Shown here: piece by piece, positions 1 to 11,475 of the stretch
How positions within the stretch are numbered: position 1 is the stretch's first letter
Layout of the letters: every line of letters begins with the position of its first letter
NCBI GenBank assembly: GCA_001687465.1
Contig: LVLI01000169.1
Location: 1-56,384 of the forward strand
Direction: 5' to 3'
From: Halocafeteria seosinensis
Lineage: Eukaryota; Sar; Bigyra; Bicosoecida
Length of the DNA: 56,384 nt
Translations under genes and position numbers: made by a program
The notes under the pieces: generated by a model
The model's database searches: none
Told to the model about the DNA's origin: nothing
What the model saw: only the letters and a program-made list of their open reading frames with translations

Positions 1-319
1 CCCCCAGTGTCAAGGCACAAAAAAGGTCCCACTTGCTGTGCCGGAACGGACCATTTATTATACGCGCCGCAATATGGGTTGGTCACCTGTAGTTTAGGAG
101 CCCAGTGACAGGGTGTGTCACTGGCCGAACTTTGTACGTTTTACGTGGCTCAGCAGGGAGTGGAAGTTTACCCGAGGACTTCCCAAGTGTGAAGCCAACT
201 TTGTTGACTGGTACTATTCATGCGTTGTGTAAAGGACATTATAGGCGCTCGTTCTCTGGAGCACTGTGCTCGTTTGGATATCACAGTTTCTACGGAGGTT
301 CGCGAAGCAGCGTGTGGAA
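1..319. other. 5' flank of the glycosyltransferase-like gene
   Basis: No gene is seen here. The glycosyltransferase frame stays open to the left of its first ATG as far as a GTG near position 266. A eukaryotic gene should start at the ATG at 320, so I treat this stretch as promoter and 5' untranslated sequence. No clear core promoter motif is visible. Confidence 0.4.
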
Positions 320-1285
320 ATGGTCAAGCGGGCCAGAATTCTGATGTTTACGTCCTTGCTGGTCGTGGGAGCCCTGCTTAATATCGTATATTTCACGGAA
401 TTGCCTGGGATGGTACTTGATGCACCCCGCAATATAAAGGATTACATCTTCTTCGGCGCTATATTAAGGGAGCTCGAGCCGGTGGAATTCAGGAAGTCCC
501 CGCTCAATATGGGTCAGAGACCATTATATGTAACGCTTACAAGCATTGCAGGAAAACAGGAAAAGCTGTTTGATGTAGTCAACTCGTTACTGCACCAAAG
601 CATTGTCCCCGATAAAATCTTCTTGTATTTGTCCCGCGAACCGTACCTGCAGGACACGGGATTTTCTTCGGAAGGCGTGAGTTACCCTGCACTTGTTGAT
701 TTGATTCGAACTCACGAGATAGTGGAAGTGAAGTGGGTCGAGAACACCGGTCCCTACCGAAAACTGGTTCCGCTCCTCCGTGAAAAGTGGAATGAAGACG
801 TTTTGCTTGCACAAGTGGATGATGATATTAGGTATCATCCTTACCTCTTGGAAAATTTGGTGTTAGGCTATAATATGTTCAACTGCGTCGCAGCGGGTAG
901 AGCATGGGTGATGAGAGGTGTCGAGAAGGATGAAGACATCGTGAACTGGAAGTATGATAAATGGAAGTATGCTACGAAGTGGATGCCGCAAAAGTACGTA
1001 ATGTCTACTGGAATGGGAGGAGTTCTGTATCACCCGAAAATGTTTCACAAGACTCCGTGGGTATTAGATCAAACAAAGTTTCTCCAACTAGCTCCGTTTG
1101 GAGACGATATATGGTTCAATTTGGCACGTATCGCTAATGACGTTCCGTGCGTCACCATTAGGGATACTGTGATGAGCAAGAACGGGATAAAAGGGCTGTC
1201 GCTGTGGCGAAACTATAACAGTCATGGAAATGACAAGCAGATTCATGACACTATGAACTTCGTTTTACAGTCGAAAAAGAATTAG
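320..1285 (+). CDS. Type II membrane GT-A-like glycosyltransferase
   Basis: Single-exon gene of 321 residues. The ATG at 320 is chosen because it gives a short basic tail (MVKRAR) followed by one hydrophobic segment at about residues 7-25, the usual signal anchor of a Golgi type II enzyme. The lumenal part begins with a strand reading VTLTSIAGKQEK and then LLHQSIVPDKIFLYLS. It contains QVDDDIRYHP, with the acidic triplet at about residues 167-169, which looks like the metal- and nucleotide-sugar-binding DxD motif of GT-A folds. Later motifs are GMGGVLYHP and FGDDIWFNL. This pattern resembles GT2-like family enzymes found in bacteria and algae, but donor and acceptor cannot be told. There are no introns, unlike most neighbours, which would also fit recent acquisition. 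The fold assignment is inferred from motifs; the membrane anchor is clear. Confidence 0.6.
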   Translation: MVKRARILMFTSLLVVGALLNIVYFTELPGMVLDAPRNIKDYIFFGAILRELEPVEFRKSPLNMGQRPLYVTLTSIAGKQEKLFDVVNSLLHQSIVPDKIFLYLSREPYLQDTGFSSEGVSYPALVDLIRTHEIVEVKWVENTGPYRKLVPLLREKWNEDVLLAQVDDDIRYHPYLLENLVLGYNMFNCVAAGRAWVMRGVEKDEDIVNWKYDKWKYATKWMPQKYVMSTGMGGVLYHPKMFHKTPWVLDQTKFLQLAPFGDDIWFNLARIANDVPCVTIRDTVMSKNGIKGLSLWRNYNSHGNDKQIHDTMNFVLQSKKN

Positions 1286-2256
1286 CGTGTTAGGCATGTT
1301 AGATATGGTTTGGGATCTGCAACGAGGGGCATGAAAAGTAATGGTGCATCACTGTATGTTGTTGTTTCGTTCCAAGCGGACCCTTATGATAGTATGAAGT
1401 GGGTTACAAAAATTAGTGTCTTCTACACCTAATGTAGATGATACGTTGCTCACCAGTGCGCTTAAGGATATGGCCGAAATTGTGCCGGTATCCAACGCGT
1501 TGTACTCGACTTCGTTCAACTAAGGGCCATCCCCATCATTAGGTTACGGTAATACACATCTGAGTGACCACCCGGTGCAATCATGAGGCATTAGGGTATC
1601 CAGCTATTCTCCCCTGCCCCACTGTCCATTTGTTTGTTGTTGAACTTGAAACGGTAACGTGGTTAATTTCCCCAACTCCGGAGGCCGGAGTCCCCCAACT
1701 TAACCAAACTAGATGAGAAGAGGCCTCTCCTAGCAAAATTGGGCCATCATCTCGAGTAAATAAGGGTATTTGGGACAGTATAAGCATTCACGTTGACTAC
1801 ATACATTGTGCACTCTGACTGTTACTTCCAACAAGCTTGTCTAAAAGCCTGTCGCAACTGCGACACCAGGTCGCATGCCTAGAATCTGTCTGACGTATGT
1901 GCCTTCCTTACACCACTCATACAGCACCATTTTGGATTCAAAACTTCTCAAAATAAATTCTGATCAGCACAAAGTTACAGTCTGACTTAACTGGGCAACG
2001 AACAGGTGTAGCTGTAACTCATTCTTTTGCCACCAGGATTTCCAGCTTGCTTCTGACTGTGCTGAAAGCTGAAAATCCCCCTAAATTACGGGTGCACGAT
2101 TACGACGCATTCGGCCGTATTTGGGATCCATCTCGACGCGGCGCTATCCGACGAGGCTGATTCACTGAAGAACAGCAGCAGATGACGAGTCATTGGGTGA
2201 TGAGCAACACACTCCTCATTGTTGAAGACAATATACCACAAGGGTAACTCCAGAAG
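1286..2256. other. Intergenic region, no gene seen
   Basis: About 970 bases between the glycosyltransferase-like gene and FOXRED2-like copy A. Only short chance reading frames are present. A small perfect inverted repeat (7-base arms, 3-base spacer) lies at 1675-1691. The right part should hold the promoter of the downstream gene. Confidence 0.5.
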
Positions 2257-5200
2257 ATGAATTGGATAATTTTTCTATTCGTGTTGATCACTGTTCTTCT
2301 GGGGAATTGCGGCCATGCTGAAGGTAAGAGCGATACGTAGTCGCTTGGGTTGCAAATAACCGTCATGGCTTCTTGTTATGCAGAGCCGCCTCAATCCGTA
2401 CATTACCATGAATACGTGGTCATTGGAGCTGGTCCAGCAGGATTACAGTATTCATGGTTCCTCAAAACCGCAGGTCGCGACTATGTCACTCTCGAAAAAT
2501 CTGAAAGTGCAGGTGGGAGTTTCAATTTTCTTCCTCGCTGGAGAAGACTTATTTCTGTTAACAAGGTCCATTTAGGTAAGCAGGTATTGCCGTCGGTGTA
2601 GGTTGAGCTAACTTCTACACAAAGCCAATGATATTACGACTGCAGATAGGGACAATCTGGATTTCAACCTGAGACATGATTGGAATTCTTTGCTTAGTGA
2701 TCCAAGTCACATGATGACCCGGATTATGAAGACAAATCCGAAGTTTCTCGCTAGGGTGTTTCCTGATGCTTTGCAAGGCAACAGTTCAATGGAGATCAAG
2801 GTCTCTGCCGGTGGCCAAAATTACAGCCTCAGGGAACTCGTGCAACTTTGCTGCACTGAAGCAGGCACCCGAGTCTGGAGCGAGGACGAGTCTGTGGTTA
2901 ACAATGAGACGTTTGCTGGCGTTTGCCAGTCTTTGCCTCATTGGATGCTCGGTTGTTTGAGCTCTAGTGACTCCAGGCTTAGTGTAGATGATGCCATCCC
3001 TGGAATACTGATGAGACATTTCACTCACGAATATTTTCCGCATGCTGACCATCTCGTGGACTACCTTAATTCCTTTGCGAGTATTACTCAGCCAAATATT
3101 GTTTATAATACGACAGTAGTTGGGATCACGAAGCCGGAAGACATTCCGGCTTCCCTTTCCGCACACTCCGAGAATGTGCGGTACCGAGTCGTAACAGCGG
3201 CTGGAGAGGAGTACTTTTGCAAGAAACTGGTCCTCGCGCTTGGCCTCACGAAGCCAACCAAGCCCGAACTGTTTAAGGGACATGAGCTTCTGCATTCATA
3301 CGCTACCGCCCCTACGAACTTAGATGCATATAAAGGTAAGAAGGTTCTGATTATAGGCCGCGGAAACGGAGCCATGGAGTTTGCGGACAACGTCATGAAC
3401 GTTGCTGCCTACGTTCACCTTTTAGGTATGTAATGCTTGGATGCTTGTTGTGGGAATTGGGTTGTAATTGGAGTGGGTGTTTAAAGTACAGGAGGCATAC
3501 ACCGCCGGTTGCGCTTAGCATGGGAATCTCATTATCCTGGCGATCTACGAGCGATCCACAACAAAGTGTTGGAGAGTTATCAGCTGAAGACATTAGATGG
3601 TAGGTGATTCTTCAATTCCATGAACGGCTGCCATAAAATTTCAGACAAATGTGGGTCATTCCGCAGCATTAATCGAAGCTCCATTGGAGCCGGTGTCCTT
3701 CGAGACTATTGCAAAGGAGGACGTTGAAAAGTATAAACGACGGCAGCAATACACGTACCCTTTCAGCCCATTCACCGACTCACTGGTTAAGGTGGCAACG
3801 TCTGATTCTATTCGCTCAGCTTTACATGATACTGTCTCAACATTGCGCAATGGCCTGGAGAGTATTCCGCGGAGGAATCTGAAAGTGCACGATAGACTGT
3901 CTGCGGCAACGCACAGTACGGGAACTGTCTACTATCCGGGTGATGGGCTTCATGGTCAGATGCACATCGATAATTACACTGACCATATCAACCAATCAGT
4001 TTTACCGTCTTCACTTCGCTCGCGGCCACTCAAACGTGATGATGGTGACGGGGAAATTCTTGGGCGGAATTTGTTTGATGAGCCATCTGTAGAAGACGGA
4101 TTATTGTAAGTTTCTCGCCGAATCAGCAAAGGCGCAGTTTTCTTGTCAGTAGTTACCTCTTGGTGTGCTGCAGTTATCGTCATCCACGAAGCGCATACGA
4201 TATAGTTATAGCGTGCTTAGGATGGAAGTTTGATACCAGTTTGTTTAATGAGTCAGCGCTGCCTGCCCTCGATAAAATGGAGAAATTTCCGATTATTACG
4301 CCTCGGTATGAGTCGGTCAATAATGAAGGGATGTACTTCGTTGGTACAGCATCGCATTCGATTGATGTCCGCGTTGCCGCCGGGGGTTTTATTCATGGAT
4401 TCCGGTATACCGCGAGGGCGCTGCATCGTATCGACGAAGAAATGCGCTCTATTGACGTGGGCGAATTGCAAACTATATGGCCGTTCCATGTTATCCAGCC
4501 AAAGCGGATTCTCCATGGGGCAACCCAACCGAGCTTGTTGGATCGTCTGGTAACTCGCATACAGAATAGACTGAATCACGCAAGTGGATTGTACCAGATG
4601 TTTAATGGCCACTTACAGGATGTGATCCTGTTTGAACCAGTGGAACACGCTGAGTTGGATCCTGAGGGATATTTCTTCCGAACTCCGGAAGACGATAATG
4701 TAATGTTGCCATGGTTCCATTCCGGGGACCCTGTCGAGCAACTGACCCGCGCATGGGCGGATGGGGAATTATCTAAGTCTCTTGACTATTTTTCTGGAAT
4801 AAGAGCATTTTATTTCGAGGATGTCCCCTGTCACGCTGTGCCCTACCTGGTGCGTCGGTGGGCTTATAGGTTGTTCGGAAACGCTCTGTTTCGACGAGGA
4901 GTGTGTACTGAAGCACCGGATCTGGCGAGCGAAATTGACTGCGTACTTCGTCAGTACAACGGAGTTCGATATTCGACAATTTACTTAGAATATTCATCTG
5001 AGTGGAGCATTGCAAATGGCAGTAGGGATCCGTTCAAGCCGGAAAGAGTTCTCGGCTCAAATGACAGACCGGAAGATTCCGGTTTTCTACATCCTCGCAT
5101 GCGGACGTACGATACGATGAAAGAAGATGGGGAGGGGTTCACAACTACAATCCTCGAACAGTTGCAGCGTAATGGTGTTCGGCCACCGAAGAAGCCCGAG

Positions 5201-6257
5201 TCTCCCAGCTACACTGAAGCCACGGGGGATGCAGCAAGAGACACTGAAGGAATGTATGCCTCGATGGATGTTCGAGACAGGAATCACGTTATTTCTGAAG
5301 CGATTTTTGAGGACTTTTCCGCCGAGTTTTATACATATTGGAAAGCTACGCGACCACTCCAGCGGTACTTTATTGAGACGCTTCGGCGACATTGTCTCAT
5401 ATATTTCTTGGACAAAATGTCGTATCTCTCGGGAAATGTAGAATCTGATATTCCTGATAATTTAATTAACGGTGCCGCCCAAGTCTTTTTCGCTCATGAC
5501 ATTGGGAGCCAGGTCTTCCTTTTGGATAATCCTGGGAGCCCGCATGCTGTGGCCCGTTCTAATCGGACGCATATGATTGCGGAGGCGGTTGGTAATGTGC
5601 ATTGGCCATGCAAGGGAGATATTGCGTTCATTTTGCGCAGCCAGGTCTTCGGAATGGCTTCGGGATTTTCCCGCCGACGATCACGTCGCGACTTAACAAA
5701 AGTAAGCGAATCGGTTTTATGGGAATGTTGTTGCGCATATTTGGTGGGTTTTGAACATTGCTTGTTTACTGCAGTTGTCGAATTCACTGCGCGGTGTTAC
5801 CGCTGTAGTATCGGGTGAGGGTGATATGACAGAGGAGATCTATTACCTGGCGCTTCAGATGTCAGCAAAGCTTCCGGAGATACCTATGTTTCTGTTAGGA
5901 TGTAATGCCTTCCTTCTTGAAGGTCCGCCATTCCGTGTACCTGTCGTAGAGCATCCTAGCAATGCAACTGCCATAGAGGTGTGGCTCAATCGACAGAAAG
6001 TTTTGACCCTTGACTTAGGAGAGCTTGAGATCGATACACCATCATTCGAATGCTCTGATGGCGATCCGACATCGACAGTCTTATCATGTTCAAATCAGTG
6101 CAACCCCGATGTATTCTCCAATATCGTCGACAGTCGAATCGCAAGGGTTGGCGACGACCCAAGCAATGCCACTGTGATAGAGCAAATAGTGCTTCCGTCG
6201 ATGAGGTACCTCATTAGGTACTGCTTGTCGGAGGACAGTTACGCTGATATCTACTAA
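2257..6257 (+). CDS. FOXRED2/ERFAD-like FAD-dependent oxidoreductase, copy A
   Basis: Seven exons: 2257-2323, 2384-2575, 2646-3425, 3492-3599, 3667-4105, 4174-5701, 5775-6257, giving 1198 residues; all introns are GT-AG, 60-73 nt. The protein opens with a signal peptide ([22 protein letters not shown]). A dinucleotide-binding motif GAGPAG follows at residues 37-42, then [13 protein letters not shown] and [17 protein letters not shown] second Rossmann motif GRGNGA lies at about 324-329, then [20 protein letters not shown] and [26 protein letters not shown]. This order is that of FOXRED2 (ERFAD), an ER-lumen flavoprotein linked to ER-associated degradation in animals. The protein is much longer than human FOXRED2 (about 680 residues) because of a C-terminal extension. 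It has no KDEL-type ending (ends SYADIY). Family assignment is strong; the ERAD role is by analogy only. Confidence 0.85.
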
Positions 6258-6657
6258 CAGGTGTACAGCACACATCACTTCTACGTTAACTGAAAATGTA
6301 CAGAGGCTTCGCCGAAACTGTCGCAACTTGGTGGTACTACTGGTTATAACGTAACTTCTCGAGAACCACTCGTAGCATATCGGTGCTTCTAATTCTTTCA
6401 TAAAAGGTTTGTTGCTACCATAGGAATAGGATTTCGTATTATATGAACCACATGGGACGAAGATCCCAACCCGAGGAAATGCACCTATATAAGTTTCATC
6501 GCTTTGCATTGTGTTCTTCAATGGTCGGGAGTGGTTTGTTCATTGACCCAGCCACTTTCATTAATTTGGCTGTCATTGTCCCCATTAATGATTAAGTATC
6601 CTTTGCAGCTTATATTTGGATTGTATAGTTCTTCGAGGATTTTTGTCGAGAGTGATA
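6258..6657. other. Intergenic region, no gene seen
   Basis: About 400 bases between FOXRED2-like copy A and the ABI-like gene. Only chance frames are visible. It presumably holds the 3' end of the first gene and the promoter of the second. Confidence 0.4.
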
Positions 6658-7771
6658 ATGTCTGAAGCTGACCGTGCGACCTTGGAGAAGGGTGCCAAGA
6701 CTTCCCAAAATCAGTCAAATTCCATTGACGCCGCCATTTCAGAGCTCCACCGTCTCGCCGACACATTGGAAGAAGCGGCAACAGATGGCGAAGCAATGGC
6801 ACTGGAAAATGGGGCGGGGGAAATGGTGGAAAGCACACAGAACTTAGCGAATGTACGCAGATGAGTCAACCCAACGGACATCTTCGATTCCTCAGGCTGT
6901 TACACACATACTTGTCATTCTTTTGTCGCGGCAGGATTACATGGGCGATCTCGCGAATATCACGCATCGTGCTGCGAGTGGATTGGAGCAGTTCATCGCG
7001 AAACAGGCTGATGCGACGGAATGCGCGACTTCCCAAGTTCAACTGATTCTGGGCGTAAGTGGAACTGTCGTGATATTCTACAGTGTGGCCGTCGACACGA
7101 TGTTTGGATGATTTCCGTCACAATTCGCACTGTCCCTGCAGAGATTGGGGCTGATCCAAGAACAAGTAGGACGGGATAGCTTGTGGAGCCTTGAAGCAAC
7201 TCCTCAACCGCTGTATCCAGAATCCCGAACCGTCCCTATAGAAAACCCAAAGAGTTCACGAGACGAAGAAATTCCCATACAGAAACGCTTAGATAAAGTA
7301 GAGTTGGTACGTGTAAAAGGCATTGTGCGCTAATTGGCTTGCTCTACACACTCGTATGCACTGCAAACGTAGACTGAAAAACCAACTGGAATGAATGCTC
7401 CTCCCCCAGGATTCGCCGTTCGAGAGGCTTTCGCACAACCGACATCGCAACATGAGCGGACATCATCGAACGTATCGGGAATAAGCGCAACTCATACTGT
7501 ACCGAAAAAGCGTCCCACGCACAAATCGTCGGCCTCGGTACTGCCTTCAGTAGACCAACTTGAATCGCTAGAAAACGAAACGGGAGGGTCCTCAACTCAA
7601 GAAGCAAATAGTACACAAAGACCTAAACGAGCGGAGGAAATGACCACGGAACAAGACACGGCTACGCCGGCAAGCAACAAAGGTAACGAGGAGGGGAACA
7701 ATGAAGGAGAAGGGGATAGTGGTCCGGGTACGCCTCCACCTGTGCCTGCTCGGCCGCAGCCAACTTCGTAA
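6658..7771 (+). CDS. ABI-like WAVE-complex subunit
   Basis: Four exons: 6658-6852, 6935-7054, 7142-7306, 7373-7771, giving 292 residues; introns are 82, 87 and 66 nt, all phase 0. The last acceptor is TAG at 7370-7372, which keeps the frame and gives a usual intron length. The N-terminal half is helical: SIDAAISELHRLADTLEEA, then TQNLANDYMGDLANITHRA, then SQVQLILGRLGLIQEQVGRDSLWSL. The spacing matches the homeodomain-proximal helical region of Abelson interactor proteins, where TQ.LA..Y...LA is followed by a helix ending ..I.E.V.R. The second half is polar and low-complexity and ends in a proline-rich stretch (GTPPPVPARPQPTS). There is no SH3 domain, as in plant ABIL proteins. ABI is a subunit of the SCAR/WAVE complex that activates Arp2/3. 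The match was made by eye and is moderate. Confidence 0.6.
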
Positions 7772-7854
7772 AATATGTAACTGAGTGCTTCTGTCATGCG
7801 TTCATTCGTTCTGCAGTGTTGAAGCGACCAAAATATCTAACTAGTCTAAACACT

Positions 7855-10800
7855 CTATGACTTCGACTTCTTTTTCTGTGATCCCTTCTTCTCCCCTTTA
7901 TCAGCGCCACTTTTACCTTTGCCCTGTTTGTTTTGCCCCTTCACTTGAGCGTTAGATACAATTCTTACATTCCCAACCATAATCTGCGTCACCTCTGGCT
8001 CCGGTATCGATTTGATCAATTCGGTTTCCCTCTTAGTACCCATCTCTTTAGCAAACCTCAAAAGTGCATCAACGGCACCACGCCCTCCTTTACCCTTTTT
8101 CTGGCCTCCGGGGACAAGCTTAACTTTGTATTTGTACGGTCCTTGCAAGGCAGAATACGGAGCTACCATGGCAATCGCATGGAGTAAGACATCGTCTTCC
8201 CGGGGATTTCCCACAAGGGCTGCTAGAGCCAATGCTTCCCCAGAGTATTCCTTGCCGTCTATTGACAACACTGTTTGACCACCTGATCCAGTCTTCAGGT
8301 TTTCATCGTCAGAGTCTGAGCCTTCATTATCCTCGTCTGTTTTCGCCTTATCCTGCAGCATCTGACCAATCCTTTGGCTAGAGGAGGCCATTTCAGATGG
8401 ATCCAAACGGGATGACAACTCCCCTTGTGCTTGCCTCACTTCGCGAATACTCTCTACTTCGGACTTCGAACCGTAGTCCTCACCTATCCCCGAGAAGTCA
8501 ACTGGGTTCGTTATCGATACCTCAGCCGGAGTGATCGTGGAAGCTGTTTCCGCACTACCAACTTGGGTGTCCTCTTGCGGAAGCGATTTCACACCTAAAG
8601 CATACATGGCCAATTCGCGATCTTCTTCATCCTGTTCTTCGTATTTCTTCCGTCTCCTCTGCTGTTTCTTGGTTCTTCTCGAGTTTTGATTCTGCTTCGA
8701 TGATTTAGTTCCTATTGAACTGGCTCCGTCTTTTCCATGAGTCGATTTGTCATCCGTAGCGTCTCCAGTCGAACGATGTCGACGTCTTTCCTCTTCACGC
8801 TGTAATGCCAATTTTAACGCTTCTTGCTGTGAAAGTGATTCCTCTTCCTCTATTTTCTTCGCTCGTTTCCGCACTTTCGCTGAAATTTTCCCTCCAGATC
8901 CAATACCTTGGCCTCCGAGCGGATTCTCAAATTTCTCCGTAGACTGGCTTTCATTTCTTGTTATGTCACTTAGGCTAGTACTACTTGCAGCACCAGTACT
9001 TGCTTCAACCAAAGAAGACTCCACAATTGGGGAGTCTGTTTGAGACGCGGACGTTGCTGTATCGGCAACAAGCGCTTTTCCCAGTTTTTCATCCGGATTA
9101 ATATTATCATGATCCTCACTTTCTTCTTCTGTAGATAGCGGAGGCAGCTCCGCGCGAACCCCCCGATCATAGAGATGGTTTGCAACGCAATTGTCATCGA
9201 CACGAAACAAAACAGTCATTCCCATCTCCATTTTCACGGGAGGAAGCATATTTTTCTGCCCTCGAATCATGAACGACCCAGTGGAGAGGTACTCTCCCGT
9301 GGGCGCCGTTTTGGAAACTTGGTGGGCGTATACCCACCATGCGCTTGTTGGAATCCCGGAGTTCCATTGTGAAGACATGTTTACGGCAAACGCACCAGCC
9401 TGTTCCATTGAGGGCTGTAAAAGTTGAAGATGCTCGCTAGCTCTTGGATTGTCCGAAGGATTTCGTAAAACACACGTAGCTGAGCCATGCGCATCTGCGT
9501 GAATGTAAGCATCCTGAGGTCGTAAGTATTTTCGCACCAACTGCTCATTTTGTTGTGCATCTCGTCCAGCGACGACGACGAGGCCTTCGGTGGTAATAAA
9601 CCAGTAGAATTTTTCAAACCATAATCGCTTTCGGGCAACCCTTCCTTCATCGCGTTGTAATGAGGTCTCGGCCTCCTTAATGATCTCATTTGCTCGTTGC
9701 TCTGCATTCTTCAAAGCGTGCGTTCCAGCCATCTCCGTTTTTTCTGCTTTGATCCGAGACCCTTTAGAGCGCCGATAGAGGAGCGATGCATTCCCCGCCG
9801 CTGTATTTGTGATGTCAATCGCAACGTCCACCATGGCTTCCGCGGGGAGAGTGACAGCGCCTTTCTGCGCATTCCAGTTAGAGGTACCAACAGTGTTTGC
9901 ATAGGGCTCAGTTGTACCCAAATCACCCGTCTCTTGAGGAGCGGGTAATAAATCTTTGAGTTGTCGTAGTCTCTCCTCTCCTTCCTGGGGCGATGCTGAG
10001 TCATCAGTTTGACGACTATCGCGCAGCTTCTTTTTACTACCAGGATCCCAGTCGGGATCGTAAAGCTGTACGGTGATTTCGTTGTCTTCCAGGCTGCAAC
10101 CACTTATCAACAGTGCAAGTGGGTTACCCAGTCGCTGCTCTGCTATGATAGTTTGATAAATGGTCTCCCAAGGGAGGCCGTTTTGAATAGAGCTGTTGAG
10201 AACTCGAATGACGTGATCGACCACCTCCAGATTCGACTCAACCAAGGCAGCTTGTTTCATGAGTTGCTCCTGTTCTTCTTGTAACGCTTCAATCCGCTCT
10301 TGCTGATCCTTCTTCACACGTTCTATCCGGGCTTGTGCGGCTGAGAGGGCAGTCTGGTGCCGTTGCTCGCGACGGTACTGTTCGTAACGGGAAAAGTATT
10401 GCTCTGCTGCCTTGTCAAAAGACGGAAGCTGAGCATAAGCTACATTCTCATGCTGCGCGAACAGCATCGGAGTAATTTCCACAAATTCATACTCTTCACC
10501 GAATTGCTTCGGCTGTTGGGATTCATTATTTTGTACCTCGGCTGGTCTGGAAGCTCCACTATTGTACTCTTCCCAATCTAACACTTTTCCTGTCACTTGC
10601 CCGTCTGCTTTTTCGCCTCCACCTTTGACGATGATATATCCAGGACCAGGGTCAGATTGCAGTCTACGTAGCGTAGCTCCGAGCTCCCTGAGCTCCTTAA
10701 CAAGAGCCGTAGCAGTCTCTTCAGAGATTCCAGAAAATTGGTCCTTCCCTACGATTTCGTGGGGATCTAAGCCAGAGCGTAGCAAGGCATGCTCGATAAG

Positions 10801-11475
10801 GACAGGACCAAAATGCTCCAACCCCGTTCCCTTGGCACACAATACAGATTTCAAGACCCTTTGCTTCTTCTCCTTGCGGGTCGACACGACCACCTGAGCT
10901 TCTCTATCAAGCCGCGAAATAAGCTGCTGTGCTACAGTAGTATCGTCACGGCTTAGGTCGACAGCGTCAGATTCCTCAGTTTGTTGCTGTTGGAGTGTCC
11001 TGACGGCCGGTGTATATGTCTCTTTGACGGCCACTTTCCGACCTTCAGCATCCTGGTAGGAACGTAGCAGGGTCAAAATGGTAAAATCCTTATCAGTCAA
11101 AATGACGTTTCCGCCTTTATACAGCTCCAAAATGACGTGACACTCATATTCCTCCGAGCCAAACCGGAAGTCCACAACTCGATCAGCGCCTAATTGACGG
11201 CATCCAGTGAGTCGTTTCGACCGCAAATGCTTCCTTAATTTCATGCAGAAGTTGGACGGAATCTTCCTCTTATCCATGTCGGCGTATAGGGTATGCAATC
11301 GCATCCCTGATTCCATCAAAAGGTACACCTTTTCATGACCAGAGGTGTGCAGTTTGAACAGGAAGGTCTTGTTTCCGTCCACATCATACACGTTCGTCAG
11401 TCTTTGCCCGACGCACTTGGCCCTTATGTCGCGTACGAGACATAGGACGTCCACGAGCGACAGCCGAAGCTTCAT
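7855..11475 (-). CDS. NEMF: NEMF/Rqc2 ribosome-associated quality control factor (NFACT family)
   Basis: Single exon, 1206 residues, ATG at 11475. NEMF/Rqc2 binds 60S subunits carrying stalled nascent chains, recruits the Ltn1/Listerin ligase and adds C-terminal alanine (and threonine) tails. The NFACT-N domain starts MKLRLSLVDVLCLV. Asp9, Asp98 and Arg99 sit at the same positions as the yeast Rqc2 residues needed for tailing. A central charged coiled coil runs over about residues 370-430 (AQARIERVKKDQQERIEALQEEQEQL). The NFACT-R domain follows (RKRLWFEKFYWFITTEGLVVVAGRDAQQN, DAYIHADAHGSATCVLRN). Next come acidic and basic disordered segments, then the NFACT-C domain near the end (MVAPYSALQGPYKYKVKLVPG) and a lysine-rich tail. 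It is slightly longer than human NEMF (1076 residues). It is divergent from FOXRED2-like copy B and convergent with the ABI-like gene, 83 bases away. Confidence 0.95.
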   Translation of the reverse strand: MKLRLSLVDVLCLVRDIRAKCVGQRLTNVYDVDGNKTFLFKLHTSGHEKVYLLMESGMRLHTLYADMDKRKIPSNFCMKLRKHLRSKRLTGCRQLGADRVVDFRFGSEEYECHVILELYKGGNVILTDKDFTILTLLRSYQDAEGRKVAVKETYTPAVRTLQQQQTEESDAVDLSRDDTTVAQQLISRLDREAQVVVSTRKEKKQRVLKSVLCAKGTGLEHFGPVLIEHALLRSGLDPHEIVGKDQFSGISEETATALVKELRELGATLRRLQSDPGPGYIIVKGGGEKADGQVTGKVLDWEEYNSGASRPAEVQNNESQQPKQFGEEYEFVEITPMLFAQHENVAYAQLPSFDKAAEQYFSRYEQYRREQRHQTALSAAQARIERVKKDQQERIEALQEEQEQLMKQAALVESNLEVVDHVIRVLNSSIQNGLPWETIYQTIIAEQRLGNPLALLISGCSLEDNEITVQLYDPDWDPGSKKKLRDSRQTDDSASPQEGEERLRQLKDLLPAPQETGDLGTTEPYANTVGTSNWNAQKGAVTLPAEAMVDVAIDITNTAAGNASLLYRRSKGSRIKAEKTEMAGTHALKNAEQRANEIIKEAETSLQRDEGRVARKRLWFEKFYWFITTEGLVVVAGRDAQQNEQLVRKYLRPQDAYIHADAHGSATCVLRNPSDNPRASEHLQLLQPSMEQAGAFAVNMSSQWNSGIPTSAWWVYAHQVSKTAPTGEYLSTGSFMIRGQKNMLPPVKMEMGMTVLFRVDDNCVANHLYDRGVRAELPPLSTEEESEDHDNINPDEKLGKALVADTATSASQTDSPIVESSLVEASTGAASSTSLSDITRNESQSTEKFENPLGGQGIGSGGKISAKVRKRAKKIEEEESLSQQEALKLALQREEERRRHRSTGDATDDKSTHGKDGASSIGTKSSKQNQNSRRTKKQQRRRKKYEEQDEEDRELAMYALGVKSLPQEDTQVGSAETASTITPAEVSITNPVDFSGIGEDYGSKSEVESIREVRQAQGELSSRLDPSEMASSSQRIGQMLQDKAKTDEDNEGSDSDDENLKTGSGGQTVLSIDGKEYSGEALALAALVGNPREDDVLLHAIAMVAPYSALQGPYKYKVKLVPGGQKKGKGGRGAVDALLRFAKEMGTKRETELIKSIPEPEVTQIMVGNVRIVSNAQVKGQNKQGKGKSGADKGEKKGSQKKKSKS

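Noticed and set aside
1675-1691. Inverted repeat with 7-base arms resembling a terminator hairpin
   Set aside because: In a eukaryotic intergenic region a 7-bp palindrome has no clear meaning and is expected by chance.
2197-2203. GTGATGA, a perfect C box, upstream of FOXRED2-like copy A
   Set aside because: No CTGA within a plausible distance and no terminal stem.
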